In this document: piece by piece, positions 50,380 through 59,094 of the stretch | Layout of the letters: each line of letters opens with the position of its first letter | Position numbering within the stretch: position 1 is the stretch's first letter | Assembly: GCA_039821145.1 (NCBI GenBank) | Contig: JBCBOS010000007.1 | Coordinates: forward strand, 62,001 to 126,000 | Direction of reading: 5' to 3' | Origin: JBCCSZ01 sp039821145 | GTDB taxonomy: Bacteria > Bacteroidota > Bacteroidia > Chitinophagales > Saprospiraceae | DNA length: 64,000 nt | Made by a program: the position numbers and the translations under genes | Notes under the pieces: model-generated | What the model was told of the DNA's origin: nothing | What the model saw: the letters and a program-made list of their open reading frames with translations, nothing else | The model's database searches: none

Positions 50380-52762
50380 GTTTCAAGGACTCTGCTGGAT
50401 TGATGCGGCCACTGCGGACTGCATGGTAGGCCGTTGTCAAAAAGACCAACAAAAGAGTAAAAAGGAACACGCCGACGAAAACACCGACATGCATATCGAT
50501 TCGGAAAGCAAACTCTTCCAACCATTGTCCGATCAACCACCAAGCAGCTACAAAGGCGGGAATGGCCGCAATGCAAACCAGCAACAGGAAGTCCCGACTG
50601 AGCAGCATCACCACATCGGACAACTCGGCCCCCAATACCCGCCGAATGCCCATCTCGCGAATGCGTTGGCGCGACAGATACGAGGCCAGGCCAAAGAGGC
50701 CCAAAAAGGCAATGATGAGGGTCACCAAAGAGAAGGACAAGAAGATTCGCCCCCGTCTTTCGTCTGCCTGATAGGCTTCCTGAATCATTTGATCCAAAAA
50801 CTCAAAGCTGAAATCCGCGTTGGGATACACCCTTTTCCAACTGGTCTCTACATGGGCCAAGGCGGTGGATACATCCTCTTTCAACTTCACATATACCTGA
50901 CTGCCACTTGGGCTGAAAAACAACAATTGGGCTTCCAAAGGATCGTGAAGACTTTGGTTGTGGAAATTCTCCATCACCCCCACCACCAACAGATGACTGG
51001 GATTGTTGGCATCTCCTCGTCGGATCTTTTCGCCAATGGGGTCATCCGGAAGGCCAAACTCATCGATGAATTGGCGGTTGATGATCACCGATTGGGCTGA
51101 ATCGGCGGGAAAATCTGGAGAGAAATTGCGCCCGTGGAGAATGCCGATGTCCATTTTGTCCAAAAAATCGTAATCAACCTGCCCAAATCGCACAAATTGT
51201 GGCTCCGGCCCCGCTTCTCCTTCGGCGCTGAACGGCCCGCGGTACATCCCTCCCAAGCCCGGCACAAAGTTGCTGCTGATGACCGAAGTGATCAGATCGT
51301 TTTGCTGCAATACTTGTTTGAAGACATCGAACTTTTGGAGTTGTTCGTCTCCCTCCAAGGCCAGCCGAATGGTCTGCCCCTGGTCAAAGCCCAAGTCTTG
51401 AAAACGCATGAATTGCAATTGTTGATAAATCAACCCTGTACAAATCAACACAAACAGCACCACGGCAAACTGCAGACTCAACAAAAACTTCCGAACCACC
51501 GTCCCACTAGCCAAGCGACCTTTGACCGCCGATATGGGGCGAAAGGCAGACAAAAAGAAGGCCGGATACGCCCCTCCAAATAGGGCCAGCAACATCACCA
51601 GAACCAGAATGCCGACAGACAACTGAGGTTGCCAAAGTTGGGCAGCATCCAATTGGATGTCGAGCAAATTGTTGAGCAAGGGCAGGGATTTGTACAAGGC
51701 AAAAATGGCCAGGGCCAGGGCCAGCAAAATGTACAGCAGCGACTCGCTCAAAAACTGCCAGATCAACTGGGCCCGACTCGACCCCACCACCTTGCGGATG
51801 CCGACTTCCAAGGAGCGCCGACTCGCCTGCGCCGTGGCCAAATTGACATAGCTGATGGCCGCAATCAACAAGAGCAAAAACGCAATGGAACCGAAAACAT
51901 AAATGTAAGAATAGCCACCACTGGCCCTCATGTGCAGCTCTCGCAAAGGCACCAGCTCGTGGTGGGCCCGGCGCATGACTGGCTCCAAGTCGGGGTCGAG
52001 GTATTGGTCGTAGATATTGGAGAGCTTGGGGGCAAAAGCCTGCGGGTCCACTTTGTCGTGAAGCAATACATAGGTGAGCCCTCCCAATCGGTTGAAATAA
52101 TAGTTGTCCAGCTCACTATCTGTTTGCACAGAAACATAGGCCTCGGCAGTCAGACTGGAATTGTGTGGCAAGTCCTTGAAGACCGCCGTAACCATGAGTG
52201 GATGGGCCTTTTCTTCGTTGGTGATGAAGTGGACATATTCTGCATCCAGCAGCTTGCCCGCTGCTTGCCCACTTCCAAAGATGCGTCGGGCCAGGCTTTC
52301 GGACAGAACGATTTTGTTGGGGCCATCCAATGCTTTTTCCCGGCTTCCCTCCAACAGCTCAAAACTAAAAACATCCAGGAGCGCTTGGTCTGCCGCTTGC
52401 AATCTTTCCTCCTCAATGTTTTGGCTGGCCCATGCCAAGCGCATGGAAGAGGTGAAGCCATAGCAGCGCACGAAGGCCGCCACTTCCGGAAAGTCTTTTG
52501 TCAAATAGGGCCCCAAGTTGAGGAAAGTATTTTGGGAATTGATGTCCAACTGCTTATTGGTCAGGTCTACCCGGGGGGTTGTGACACGATAGATGTGATC
52601 GGATTGCTGGTGGAAGTGATCGTAGTTGAGCTCAAAGTTCAAATAGAGCAAAATGAGCAAAACGGACAGGATTCCAGTGACCAAGCAGGTGAGATTGAGC
52701 AGACTGTGTCCTGGACGGCGATACAAATTGCGCCAAAAGATGAGAAGGTGATTTTGAATCAT
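50372..52762 (-). CDS. FtsX/MacB-type ABC transporter permease
   Basis: A 796-residue permease with two repeated halves, typical of the large Bacteroidota FtsX-like permeases. The N-terminus has IFWRNLYRRPGHSLLNLTCLVTG, then a MacB_PCD-like periplasmic domain (residues ~45-270), three membrane helices (~283-305, ~335-360, ~375-400), a second periplasmic domain (~430-660) and three more helices (~680-790). Motifs EVGIRKVVGSSRAQL and EMGIRRVLGAELSDV are the conserved cytosolic coupling helices of each half. It probably works with an ATPase encoded elsewhere (none adjacent) to sense or move lipoproteins, peptides or antibiotics. It heads the probable permease - peptidase - Crp/Fnr operon. Confidence 0.87.
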   Translation of the reverse strand: MIQNHLLIFWRNLYRRPGHSLLNLTCLVTGILSVLLILLYLNFELNYDHFHQQSDHIYRVTTPRVDLTNKQLDINSQNTFLNLGPYLTKDFPEVAAFVRCYGFTSSMRLAWASQNIEEERLQAADQALLDVFSFELLEGSREKALDGPNKIVLSESLARRIFGSGQAAGKLLDAEYVHFITNEEKAHPLMVTAVFKDLPHNSSLTAEAYVSVQTDSELDNYYFNRLGGLTYVLLHDKVDPQAFAPKLSNIYDQYLDPDLEPVMRRAHHELVPLRELHMRASGGYSYIYVFGSIAFLLLLIAAISYVNLATAQASRRSLEVGIRKVVGSSRAQLIWQFLSESLLYILLALALAIFALYKSLPLLNNLLDIQLDAAQLWQPQLSVGILVLVMLLALFGGAYPAFFLSAFRPISAVKGRLASGTVVRKFLLSLQFAVVLFVLICTGLIYQQLQFMRFQDLGFDQGQTIRLALEGDEQLQKFDVFKQVLQQNDLITSVISSNFVPGLGGMYRGPFSAEGEAGPEPQFVRFGQVDYDFLDKMDIGILHGRNFSPDFPADSAQSVIINRQFIDEFGLPDDPIGEKIRRGDANNPSHLLVVGVMENFHNQSLHDPLEAQLLFFSPSGSQVYVKLKEDVSTALAHVETSWKRVYPNADFSFEFLDQMIQEAYQADERRGRIFLSFSLVTLIIAFLGLFGLASYLSRQRIREMGIRRVLGAELSDVVMLLSRDFLLLVCIAAIPAFVAAWWLIGQWLEEFAFRIDMHVGVFVGVFLFTLLLVFLTTAYHAVRSGRINPAESLKHE

Positions 52763-53076
52763 AGCATAGAAATTGTTGTGTACAATCAGTAAGTTCTACA
52801 TTAAAACTCGCAAATGCGATTATTTGTCCAATTTTAATGCGGAAGATTGCTATATTTCGGAAGGGAGGATGTTGCTGTGGCTCCACAAATTGCAGCCACA
52901 ACATAATTCGCAGGGCCTTTGCTTCGTTAAAGGCTTCAGTTATCCCCCCAATACACCGTTGAGAGCCGACAGTCGTTTCGTTTGCCATGGGCAAGCAGGT
53001 TCCATCCTGTCCGTTGCCTGTGAGAATGCTAGGCTTCGGCAACCATTCCCAGTAAACGCTAAATCAAAGAAGAACC
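52763..53076. other. Intergenic region between the permease and the secreted protein
   Basis: About 314 bases with no believable gene; the frames that cross it are broken or overlap coding DNA in the wrong phase. TATATTTC at 52851-52858 is one mismatch from a -7 box on the plus strand but is far (about 220 bases) from the next gene. The permease promoter on the minus strand should be within the first ~100 bases. Confidence 0.4.
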
Positions 53077-53502
53077 ATGAGGTATTTATTCTTTTTTCTC
53101 TTTTGCATTGCCTTCTCCTTCCAATCCCAAGCACAATTTACTCCAACCAAAGACGGACTGACCATTTTGGTGACCGATGGAACCCAAAAAGGACGTCAAA
53201 GCATCCAGGCACCTCCCAGTGACTTTGTCTTCCGCGACCCCATCCGTCCCCTGGGCATGACCGATGCCATCCAAGCTGCCGCCTTCTTGGAGCGGCCCGA
53301 CTATGGACTGACTGGTTTCATTTTGGTATTCTGTGTCAACGATTCCATCGCAGACGAGCAAGGAAGTCTGGAAATCAATGGAGAAGTCTACAAGGGCGTT
53401 TATCGACTCATCCGACAAAAAATCGCTGCCGACGAAGTCATTCCATTGGGGATGACCACTTTCCGGTTGTCGGGAACTGTGTTTTTCCTGGGCATTTCCT
53501 GA
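53077..53502 (+). CDS. Secreted protein of unknown function
   Basis: A 141-residue protein with a clear Sec signal peptide (MRYLFFFLFCIAFSFQSQAQ, cleavage after AQA or QSQA near residue 19). The mature ~120 residues have few Cys and read as a beta-rich domain: GLTILVTDGTQKGRQS, PPSDFVFRDPIRPLG, GLTGFILVFCVND and GEVYKGVYRLIRQ. I do not recognise the family. It ends at a hairpin terminator and appears to be transcribed by itself. It may be an exported domain protein found in Bacteroidota only. There is no lipobox, no T9SS C-terminal sorting domain and no membrane anchor. Confidence 0.6.
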   Translation: MRYLFFFLFCIAFSFQSQAQFTPTKDGLTILVTDGTQKGRQSIQAPPSDFVFRDPIRPLGMTDAIQAAAFLERPDYGLTGFILVFCVNDSIADEQGSLEINGEVYKGVYRLIRQKIAADEVIPLGMTTFRLSGTVFFLGIS

Positions 53503-53511
53503 TGCCCTTCC

Positions 53512-53556
53512 ACAATGGGGCGGCTGCTGAAAAAGTGGCGGTCACCCCATTGTTTT
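53512..53556 (+). terminator. Hairpin terminator after the secreted protein
   Basis: ACAATGGGG (53512-53520) and CCCCATTGT (53545-53553) pair perfectly over 9 bp with a 24-base loop, followed by TTTT. It lies about 10 bases after the stop at 53502. Confidence 0.6.
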
Positions 53557-53800
53557 CTTCCATACTTTCCCCTTCCTTTCGCTGTTCACTCCCGTGAGCA
53601 ATTCGCCTTTTGGTCGACGCCCAATCGTCCACTTTCGTTCAGTACATTCAGCCGTCCAACCCCTCCATCCAACTCTCCGCTTTCAAAGAGGAATAGAGAT
53701 AAGCATTGGTCAAAATTGCAAGTCAAACAGCCAAACAAATGGCAATGGCCTACGTTGGAGAAGATGTGACCCGATTTCATCTCCTCAAAAGCGAAAAAAT

Positions 53801-54661
53801 ATGAAGGTTGTCCTAAACTTTACCTTGTTTTGTCTCCCATTCTTGTTGACTCTTTCGGCGAATGCCCAGCAGAAAAAAGCCGCCTACTCCATCTCCATCA
53901 ACAAATTTGGAAAATCCGCAGACCAAATACATCCAATTCAGCTGCAAGAAGTCAGAGCTGGCGTTGATACTCTGTATGAAATAGATGGCAAATATGCCAC
54001 CCGTCCCACGACCCGATACACCACTGTCAAAGACAATTTCAGCCTGCACAATCTCAAAATATTTCCCGGCTTGAAATTTCGGACAGATTTTCGACAGGAA
54101 GGCAATTGGCTGATCATTGAAGATGCAACAACAGACAGCATCCTGCAGGCCTATCCTCCCAAGACACAAGGTGCCAAAAGGCGTCTGGCCATCGACATCA
54201 CAAAGGGAGTTTACATCCAAAAACACAATTGGTGCCTCAGTCCCATCACCATTCCCTTCAAGGTCTTCACAGCCAATGATTCCGACTCTTTGGACAACAA
54301 CATCAATACTGTGGAGAGCAACATCAACCTGGCATTGGCGGTTGGATTCAATACGGAAAAGTACATCTTCAAGGGAGGAAAAGAACCCGAATTGCGCAGT
54401 CACCAATACTTCTTTGGGTTTGCTGGCATCAACCGCTTGAACCTCAACGCACTCAATACCGACTTTGCGATCGAAGAAGGTCGGGAGGTCTCCATCGCCA
54501 CCTTCAGCCTCGGGCTCGGCATGCAGTTTGGGTACAAGCGATTTGGCCTGAGTGTGTTATCTGGCTTTGATTTTCCCGTATCGACCAATGCCGGAGAAGA
54601 CTGGATTCTGAGAGGCAATCTGTGGTTGGGCTTTGGCATTGGCTATCACCTCTTCAAATGA
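53801..54661 (+). CDS. Exported outer-membrane-like protein of unknown function
   Basis: A 286-residue protein with signal peptide MKVVLNFTLFCLPFLLTLSANAQ (cleavage near ANA-Q, ~22). The last ~90 residues consist of alternating polar/hydrophobic strands ending in aromatic residues (EVSIATFSLGLGMQFGYKRFGLSVLSGFDF, in part, and the C-terminus GNLWLGFGIGYHLFK), as in outer-membrane beta-barrel proteins with a terminal Phe/Lys. The N-terminal ~150 residues are soluble and beta-rich. The frame is open from 53594, but only the ATG at 53801 gives a signal peptide. Family unknown. A weak hairpin without T-run lies behind the stop. It is convergent with glutamine synthetase. Confidence 0.6.
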   Translation: MKVVLNFTLFCLPFLLTLSANAQQKKAAYSISINKFGKSADQIHPIQLQEVRAGVDTLYEIDGKYATRPTTRYTTVKDNFSLHNLKIFPGLKFRTDFRQEGNWLIIEDATTDSILQAYPPKTQGAKRRLAIDITKGVYIQKHNWCLSPITIPFKVFTANDSDSLDNNINTVESNINLALAVGFNTEKYIFKGGKEPELRSHQYFFGFAGINRLNLNALNTDFAIEEGREVSIATFSLGLGMQFGYKRFGLSVLSGFDFPVSTNAGEDWILRGNLWLGFGIGYHLFK

Positions 54662-54734
54662 GAACTCCCACAGCGGGTCAACACTGCGGGAGTTGCAAAT
54701 GGTATGTATCGGATCGCTTAAGTAAACAGTTTAC

Positions 54735-56921
54735 CTAGCGAATGAACATCAATTCACGGTACTTGATCAAGGACCAGCTCTTGTCGTCCACCACATGCTC
54801 CAAGGCATCGGCATGGACCCGAATTTTTTCCATCAAGGTCTTCACCTTTTTGCAGTAGGCAAGGGCTGTGGCGCGGGTCGAACGGGCTTTTCCTGCCTTT
54901 TGACGCTCCTCAACCATTTTGTTAATGTTTTGGTGGATGCCGTTGATGTGTTCCGTCATCAGTTTGAGGGTATCGCGCTGGTAGATGCTGGAACGCACGC
55001 CCATGCCCGCCTCTTTGAGGGTGGCCACGTTGGCAGCCAGTGTGGTTTGGTAGTCAACCGCAGATGGGAGGACGTAATTGAGGCACAATTCTTCCATCGC
55101 TCTGGACTCGATGTCGAGCTTGAGGATGTAGTTTTCCAACATCACTTCGTGGTGTGCATGCAGCTCTTTTTCGGTAAAGACACCGCTTTCCTGGAACAGC
55201 TTGAGGGATGACTTGGCAACGTAAGCATCCAAGGCAGTTGGCGTATCTGGGTTGTTGCTCAATCCTCTTTTCTTGGCCTCTTTTTTCCAATCGTCGCTGT
55301 AGTTGTCTCCTTCGAAGCGGATCGGTCTGGATTCCTTGATGTATTTCTTCAATACAGTGAGGATGGCCGCACCTTGCGACTTGCCCTTCTTCATGCTCGC
55401 ATCCACTGCCGCTTTGAACTTGATCAATTGTCCACCCATGATGGAGTTCATGATGGTCATCGGAGCAGCGCAGTTGACAGTAGATCCCGCCATTCGAATC
55501 TCAAACTTGTTGCCCGTAAAAGCAAATGGCGAGGTCCGGTTGCGATCGGTGTTGTCCTTTTCCAAATCTGGAATCTTGCTCAGCAAGTTGAGCACTTTTT
55601 TGACATCCTCCTTGGTCGTTTGTCCCTTTTCGATTTGGTCCAAAATCTCTGACAAAATGGAACCAGTGAAAACGGAAATGATGGCTGGAGGCGCTTCGTT
55701 GGCTCCCAAGCGGTGGTCGTTCGAGGCAGAAGCAACACTGGCCCGCAGAAGATCGGCATGCTCGTAGACCGCCCGGATGGTATTGACGAAGAACGTCAAA
55801 AAGCGAAGGTTCTTGCCAGGATTTTTGCCAGGAGACAGTAGGTTGACACCTGTATTGGTACCCATGGACCAGTTGTTGTGCTTGCCACTTCCATTGACAC
55901 CAGCAAAGGGCTTTTCGTGCAACAGCACCCGCAGGCGATGGCGGCGAGCAACGCGGTCCATCATATCCATCAGCAATTGGTTGTGATCCACAGCCACGTT
56001 GACTTCCTCAAACATCGGAGCCAACTCGTATTGGCCAGGAGCCACCTCGTTGTGGCGGGTGCGGACGGGGATGCCCAATTTGTGACATTCCGTCTCCAGG
56101 TCGCGCATGAAAGCATAGACGCGTTCTGGAATGGACCCGAAGTAGTGGTCGTCCAACTGCTGACCTTTGGAAGCGTGGCGTCCGATCAAGGTGCGGCCAG
56201 ACATGACCAAATCCGGCCGGGCGTTGAACAGGGCTTCGTCTACGAGGAAGTATTCTTGTTCCCAACCCAGGGTAGGCGTCACTTTGGTCACCTTTTCATC
56301 GAACAATTGGCAGACGGGAATGGCAGCCTTTTCGAGGTAGGCCTGTGACTTGAGCAATGGCAATTTGTAGTCCAACGAGTCGCCAGAGTAGGTGACAAAG
56401 ATGGTTGGAATGCAAAGTGTTTTTCCCTCTCCTACTTCCAGGATGAAGGCGGGAGAAGAAGGATCCCAGGCCGTGTAGCCTCTTGCTTCGAAGGTAGAGC
56501 GCAGTCCGCCACCGGGAAAGCTGGAGCCATCGGGTTCTTGCTGCGCCAATTCATTACCACCAAACTCTTCAATGGCGCTGCCGTCAGATTTGAGGGTAAA
56601 AAACGAATCGTGTTTTTCGGCCGTCCGTCCGGTCAGCGGTTGAAACCAGTGAGCGTAGTGAGTAGCACCTTTGTCCATGGCCCATTTTTGCATGGCGCTG
56701 GCCACCACATCGGCCACTTCGCGCGAGAGTTTGCTGCCACTTTGGATGGCGGCCTTCACGCTCAGATAAGAATCTTCGGACAAATACTCGCGCATGGCGC
56801 GTTCGTTGAAGACGTTGGATCCGAAGAAGGTAGAGATGGGTTCTGAAGGCACGTCGAAAAAGTCCGCATCTTCAAAGCGATTTTGGAGGGTATCCATCGC
56901 ATTAAACCTGGAAATACTCAT
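54735..56921 (-). CDS. glnN: Glutamine synthetase type III
   Basis: A 728-residue GSIII, the large dodecameric form of glutamine synthetase found in Bacteroidota and cyanobacteria. It makes glutamine from glutamate, ammonia and ATP in the cytosol. The N-terminal GSIII-specific region starts FNAMDTLQNRFEDADFF; the central catalytic part has HYAHWFQPLTGRTAEKHDSF, EVAPGQYELAPMFE (residues ~290-303, metal-binding E), KPFAGVNGSGKHNNWSMGTN (~331-350, ATP-binding, in part) and RLGANEAPPAIISVF (~408-422). A long helical C-terminus follows. Length and order are normal. The start could be 56921 or the in-frame ATG at 56897. It stands alone; inverted and direct repeats lie upstream, plausible sites for nitrogen regulation. 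Confidence 0.95.
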   Translation of the reverse strand: MSISRFNAMDTLQNRFEDADFFDVPSEPISTFFGSNVFNERAMREYLSEDSYLSVKAAIQSGSKLSREVADVVASAMQKWAMDKGATHYAHWFQPLTGRTAEKHDSFFTLKSDGSAIEEFGGNELAQQEPDGSSFPGGGLRSTFEARGYTAWDPSSPAFILEVGEGKTLCIPTIFVTYSGDSLDYKLPLLKSQAYLEKAAIPVCQLFDEKVTKVTPTLGWEQEYFLVDEALFNARPDLVMSGRTLIGRHASKGQQLDDHYFGSIPERVYAFMRDLETECHKLGIPVRTRHNEVAPGQYELAPMFEEVNVAVDHNQLLMDMMDRVARRHRLRVLLHEKPFAGVNGSGKHNNWSMGTNTGVNLLSPGKNPGKNLRFLTFFVNTIRAVYEHADLLRASVASASNDHRLGANEAPPAIISVFTGSILSEILDQIEKGQTTKEDVKKVLNLLSKIPDLEKDNTDRNRTSPFAFTGNKFEIRMAGSTVNCAAPMTIMNSIMGGQLIKFKAAVDASMKKGKSQGAAILTVLKKYIKESRPIRFEGDNYSDDWKKEAKKRGLSNNPDTPTALDAYVAKSSLKLFQESGVFTEKELHAHHEVMLENYILKLDIESRAMEELCLNYVLPSAVDYQTTLAANVATLKEAGMGVRSSIYQRDTLKLMTEHINGIHQNINKMVEERQKAGKARSTRATALAYCKKVKTLMEKIRVHADALEHVVDDKSWSLIKYRELMFIR

Positions 56922-56964
56922 AAGCTAAATGGATTGAGATTTGGAATATGTTTGGTAATTGCGG

Positions 56965-56972
56965 CCAAGGTA
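56965..56972 (-). promoter_or_regulatory. -7-like box of glnN
   Basis: TACCTTGG on the minus strand differs from TAnnTTTG at one position and ends 43 bases before the ATG at 56921. It is a weak candidate. If correct, the repeats at 57014-57142 lie upstream of the promoter like operator sites. Confidence 0.35.
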
Positions 56973-57013
56973 CGGTATTCTTTGAACATAGCCTTGGATT
57001 GGATAAACAAATT

Positions 57014-57063
57014 AAGGGAATAACAAATATGAGTCTGCGCAAGACCATACGAGTTATTCCCTT
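57014..57063. repeat. 11-bp inverted repeat upstream of glnN
   Basis: AAGGGAATAAC (57014-57024) and GTTATTCCCTT (57053-57063) are exact reverse complements separated by 28 bases. They start 93 bases upstream of the glnN ATG. They could be an operator for a regulator or a leader structure if transcription starts further upstream. Confidence 0.6.
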
Positions 57064-57096
57064 TGAGGCATACAGACACAACTAATGCTCGAACAT

Positions 57097-57142
57097 TGAT
57101 CGCCTAGCGATCACAAGAAGTTGCGATTAGGATAGCGATTAG
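57097..57142. repeat. Palindrome and GCGAT direct repeats upstream of glnN
   Basis: TGATCGC-CTA-GCGATCA (57097-57113) is a 7-bp palindrome with a 3-base centre. GCGATTAG follows twice (57123-57130 and 57135-57142), so the core GCGAT appears three times in one orientation (57107, 57123, 57135), the last two spaced 12 bases. This looks like a cluster of protein-binding sites in the 347-base gap between glnN and the gene at 57269; no coding frame is supported there. Confidence 0.5.
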
Positions 57143-57268
57143 TATGCACAAAAATCTCAGGCAGACCCGGAGAAAGACACTGCGAAAAACCTTCTCCCTG
57201 TCAAACAAATCTGCCGACTGTTTTGGGGTTTATTTGCCCAGGGTAACAAAAATTAGGCTATGTAAATA

Positions 57269-57805
57269 CTAGAAATTACCAATTTGAGGTGCCTGCGTGT
57301 AGCAGATGATTTCCTCCATCATGACATTTTGGAAAGCATCCGAACACTTCATGGATGTAAATTGGTTGGGGTTCGATAGGTCGTCGTTGTAGAATTGGAC
57401 CACGATGGGCATGCAGCTCACCGCAGCTTTTTCGTTGAAAATGCCAACAGAAAATACTGCTGGGTTGTTGACAAGGGCTTCTTTGAGAAAAACCACTCGT
57501 TGGTCGATGCTGATGCCAGTCTCTGGCTCAAAAGTAGTGCCGCTGCTGTCTTGAAAGACAACTTTTACAGTAATGTTGCCCAGCGCAAATTCAGATTTGA
57601 CGGTATTGGCCAGGGCTTGGGCAGTGGTACTCATCTGGGAGGTAATGGTGAGCACGTACTCTCCGCTTGGCTGCTCGACAAGCTGAGATACCATGATTTG
57701 TGCGGATTGACCGATGGTGAAAGAAACGGTTCTTTGTACCGTGTACCAGGGAGCAGATAAGCCCACTGTTCCGGTACCATTGGATGGTGCGGTTGTGTTT
57801 GTCAT
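57269..57805 (-). CDS. Cytosolic beta-rich protein of unknown function
   Basis: A 178-residue protein with no signal peptide or membrane helix. It begins with a Thr/Ser/Gly-rich stretch (MTNTTAPSNGTGTVG), then alternating strand-like segments: TVQRTVSFTIGQSAQIMVSQ, GEYVLTITSQMST, FALGNITVKVVFQDSSG and SVGIFNEKAAVSCMPIVVQFYND. The C-terminus has FTSMKCSDAFQNVMMEEIICYT with conserved-looking Cys. I do not recognise it. It is divergent from the next unknown cytosolic gene at 58168 (362-base gap), and both lack export signals, so they may belong to one module with the histidine kinase operon. Codon use looks like its neighbours. Confidence 0.6.
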   Translation of the reverse strand: MTNTTAPSNGTGTVGLSAPWYTVQRTVSFTIGQSAQIMVSQLVEQPSGEYVLTITSQMSTTAQALANTVKSEFALGNITVKVVFQDSSGTTFEPETGISIDQRVVFLKEALVNNPAVFSVGIFNEKAAVSCMPIVVQFYNDDLSNPNQFTSMKCSDAFQNVMMEEIICYTQAPQIGNF

Positions 57806-58167
57806 TTGGATAGTTTTGTGTAAGAATAAAGGTGTTGCTTATTCCTTATGAAGACAATGTAAGAATAATACACATATAAAACAAATTTAATACGTAATTT
57901 CTTTTTTCAAGAGAAGTTCTCAAATGACAAAAACTCAGAATGCAGACACAGTCCATTCTAAAATCACGGAAAATCATTATTTTTATTTGAACAAGATCGC
58001 TCTACTTTTGTATTAAGTAGTTGCTCTTTGCATTAACTCTTCCATTTTGAATCTCTCATTACCGGCTTTTGAGCCTCACCGCTCAAAGATGTATTCCTCA
58101 ATGCTATTGCACGAGCATGAAACACTATGCTGATTACTACAATTACTTAACGATTAAATTTTTTCAC
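57806..58167. other. Divergent promoter region
   Basis: A 362-base AT-rich gap between the divergent unknown genes. TACTTTTG at 58003-58010 is an exact TAnnTTTG match on the plus strand, with a TTTG only 13 bases upstream (57986-57989). It would start a leader of about 155 bases to the ATG at 58168 (about 105 to the alternative ATG at 58117). No minus-strand box of full match was seen for the gene at 57805. Confidence 0.45.
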
Positions 58168-59094
58168 ATGTCCTCCAACACAACAGTACATCCATCACCT
58201 GGAGATTTCCAGCAGTTTTATGCCTTGGAATACAAAAAAAGCGATCTTGAGGCATTGCTCTATCCCAAAGAAGGTGCCGGTGGTATCATCGGTTTGGTAT
58301 TCAAAGCGCAGGATCCAACAGAAGGAGCTCCCTTTCAGATTTTGCCCCTGGCCTTTACCAAAGAGTTCCAATACCGGGAGATCATTGCGGCCAATGACCA
58401 AGGTGCCCTCTCCTACCCTGAGCCCATCAGGGTATGGTCAACCAAAGAGGAAAACCAAAGTGTGCTTTCCGAAGATGGTGCATACGACAATGGCACTTTT
58501 GACAATCTTGGACAACTCGAATTTTACAACTCAGATTTTCACATCTGCACTTTTTTGAAAGATGAGTTGATGTCCTTGTTCAAAGATGCAGACAGAATCC
58601 TGGTGTCAGGTGGCCAGCTCAATTTCGGCTCTTTGGCCACTGCCAAAGAAGGTGGCAGTGATGTATTCACCCTCAAGATCGAAGCCGTCAATTCGGACAA
58701 TGAAATTTCTTTCCCATACGGAGAACAAAGCTTTGGTGCCCCAACTGTCCTTTTGGGTGTCCCCTGCCCTCCTTACTGGGTCAAAAATTATGCGACCATT
58801 TTGAGTCTGAAGGCATTCCAATTCATTGCCAAGAACATCCGGGACATCGATCCCATGGTGGCCAAGCAAATCCTCTGTGGGGAGTTCGAGAACTTGGTCG
58901 AAACGCGCTTCCATCACTATCTTGACAAATCCATTAAAACCTTGGAAGAGGCATTGCGCGACAAGCAACAGGAGAGTGAGTTTGTTCAAAGCAGTATCAA
59001 AGCAGAGTTGGCTTATGCCGAAATGGAGGAAAACAACCAGCAATATGCCATGGCCAATGGCAAGCGAAAAAATGGACGAAAAAACAGACCATAA
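58168..59094 (+). CDS. Cytosolic protein of unknown function, operon with the kinase
   Basis: A 308-residue protein if started at 58168; an in-frame ATG at 58117 would add 17 residues rich in Tyr. No signal peptide. The first ~170 residues contain YKKSDLEALLYPKEGAGGIIGLVFKAQD, EFQYREIIAANDQGALSYPEPIRVW and HICTFLKDELMSLFKDADRILVSGGQLNFGSL (in part); the last ~60 residues are a charged helix (DKSIKTLEEALRDKQQESEF) ending in a basic tail (GKRKNGRKNRP). I know no family. Its 3' end overlaps the histidine kinase start by 23 bases, so the two are translated together and may be functionally linked. Confidence 0.6.
   Translation: MSSNTTVHPSPGDFQQFYALEYKKSDLEALLYPKEGAGGIIGLVFKAQDPTEGAPFQILPLAFTKEFQYREIIAANDQGALSYPEPIRVWSTKEENQSVLSEDGAYDNGTFDNLGQLEFYNSDFHICTFLKDELMSLFKDADRILVSGGQLNFGSLATAKEGGSDVFTLKIEAVNSDNEISFPYGEQSFGAPTVLLGVPCPPYWVKNYATILSLKAFQFIAKNIRDIDPMVAKQILCGEFENLVETRFHHYLDKSIKTLEEALRDKQQESEFVQSSIKAELAYAEMEENNQQYAMANGKRKNGRKNRP

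Noticed and set aside
51629..52792. 387-residue plus-strand frame inside the permease gene
   Set aside because: Antisense to a clearly recognised FtsX-type permease; no protein family seen.
54663..54695. Hairpin AACTCCCACAG / CTGCGGGAGTT after the secreted protein gene
   Set aside because: One mismatch and no T-run, so it is not called a terminator.
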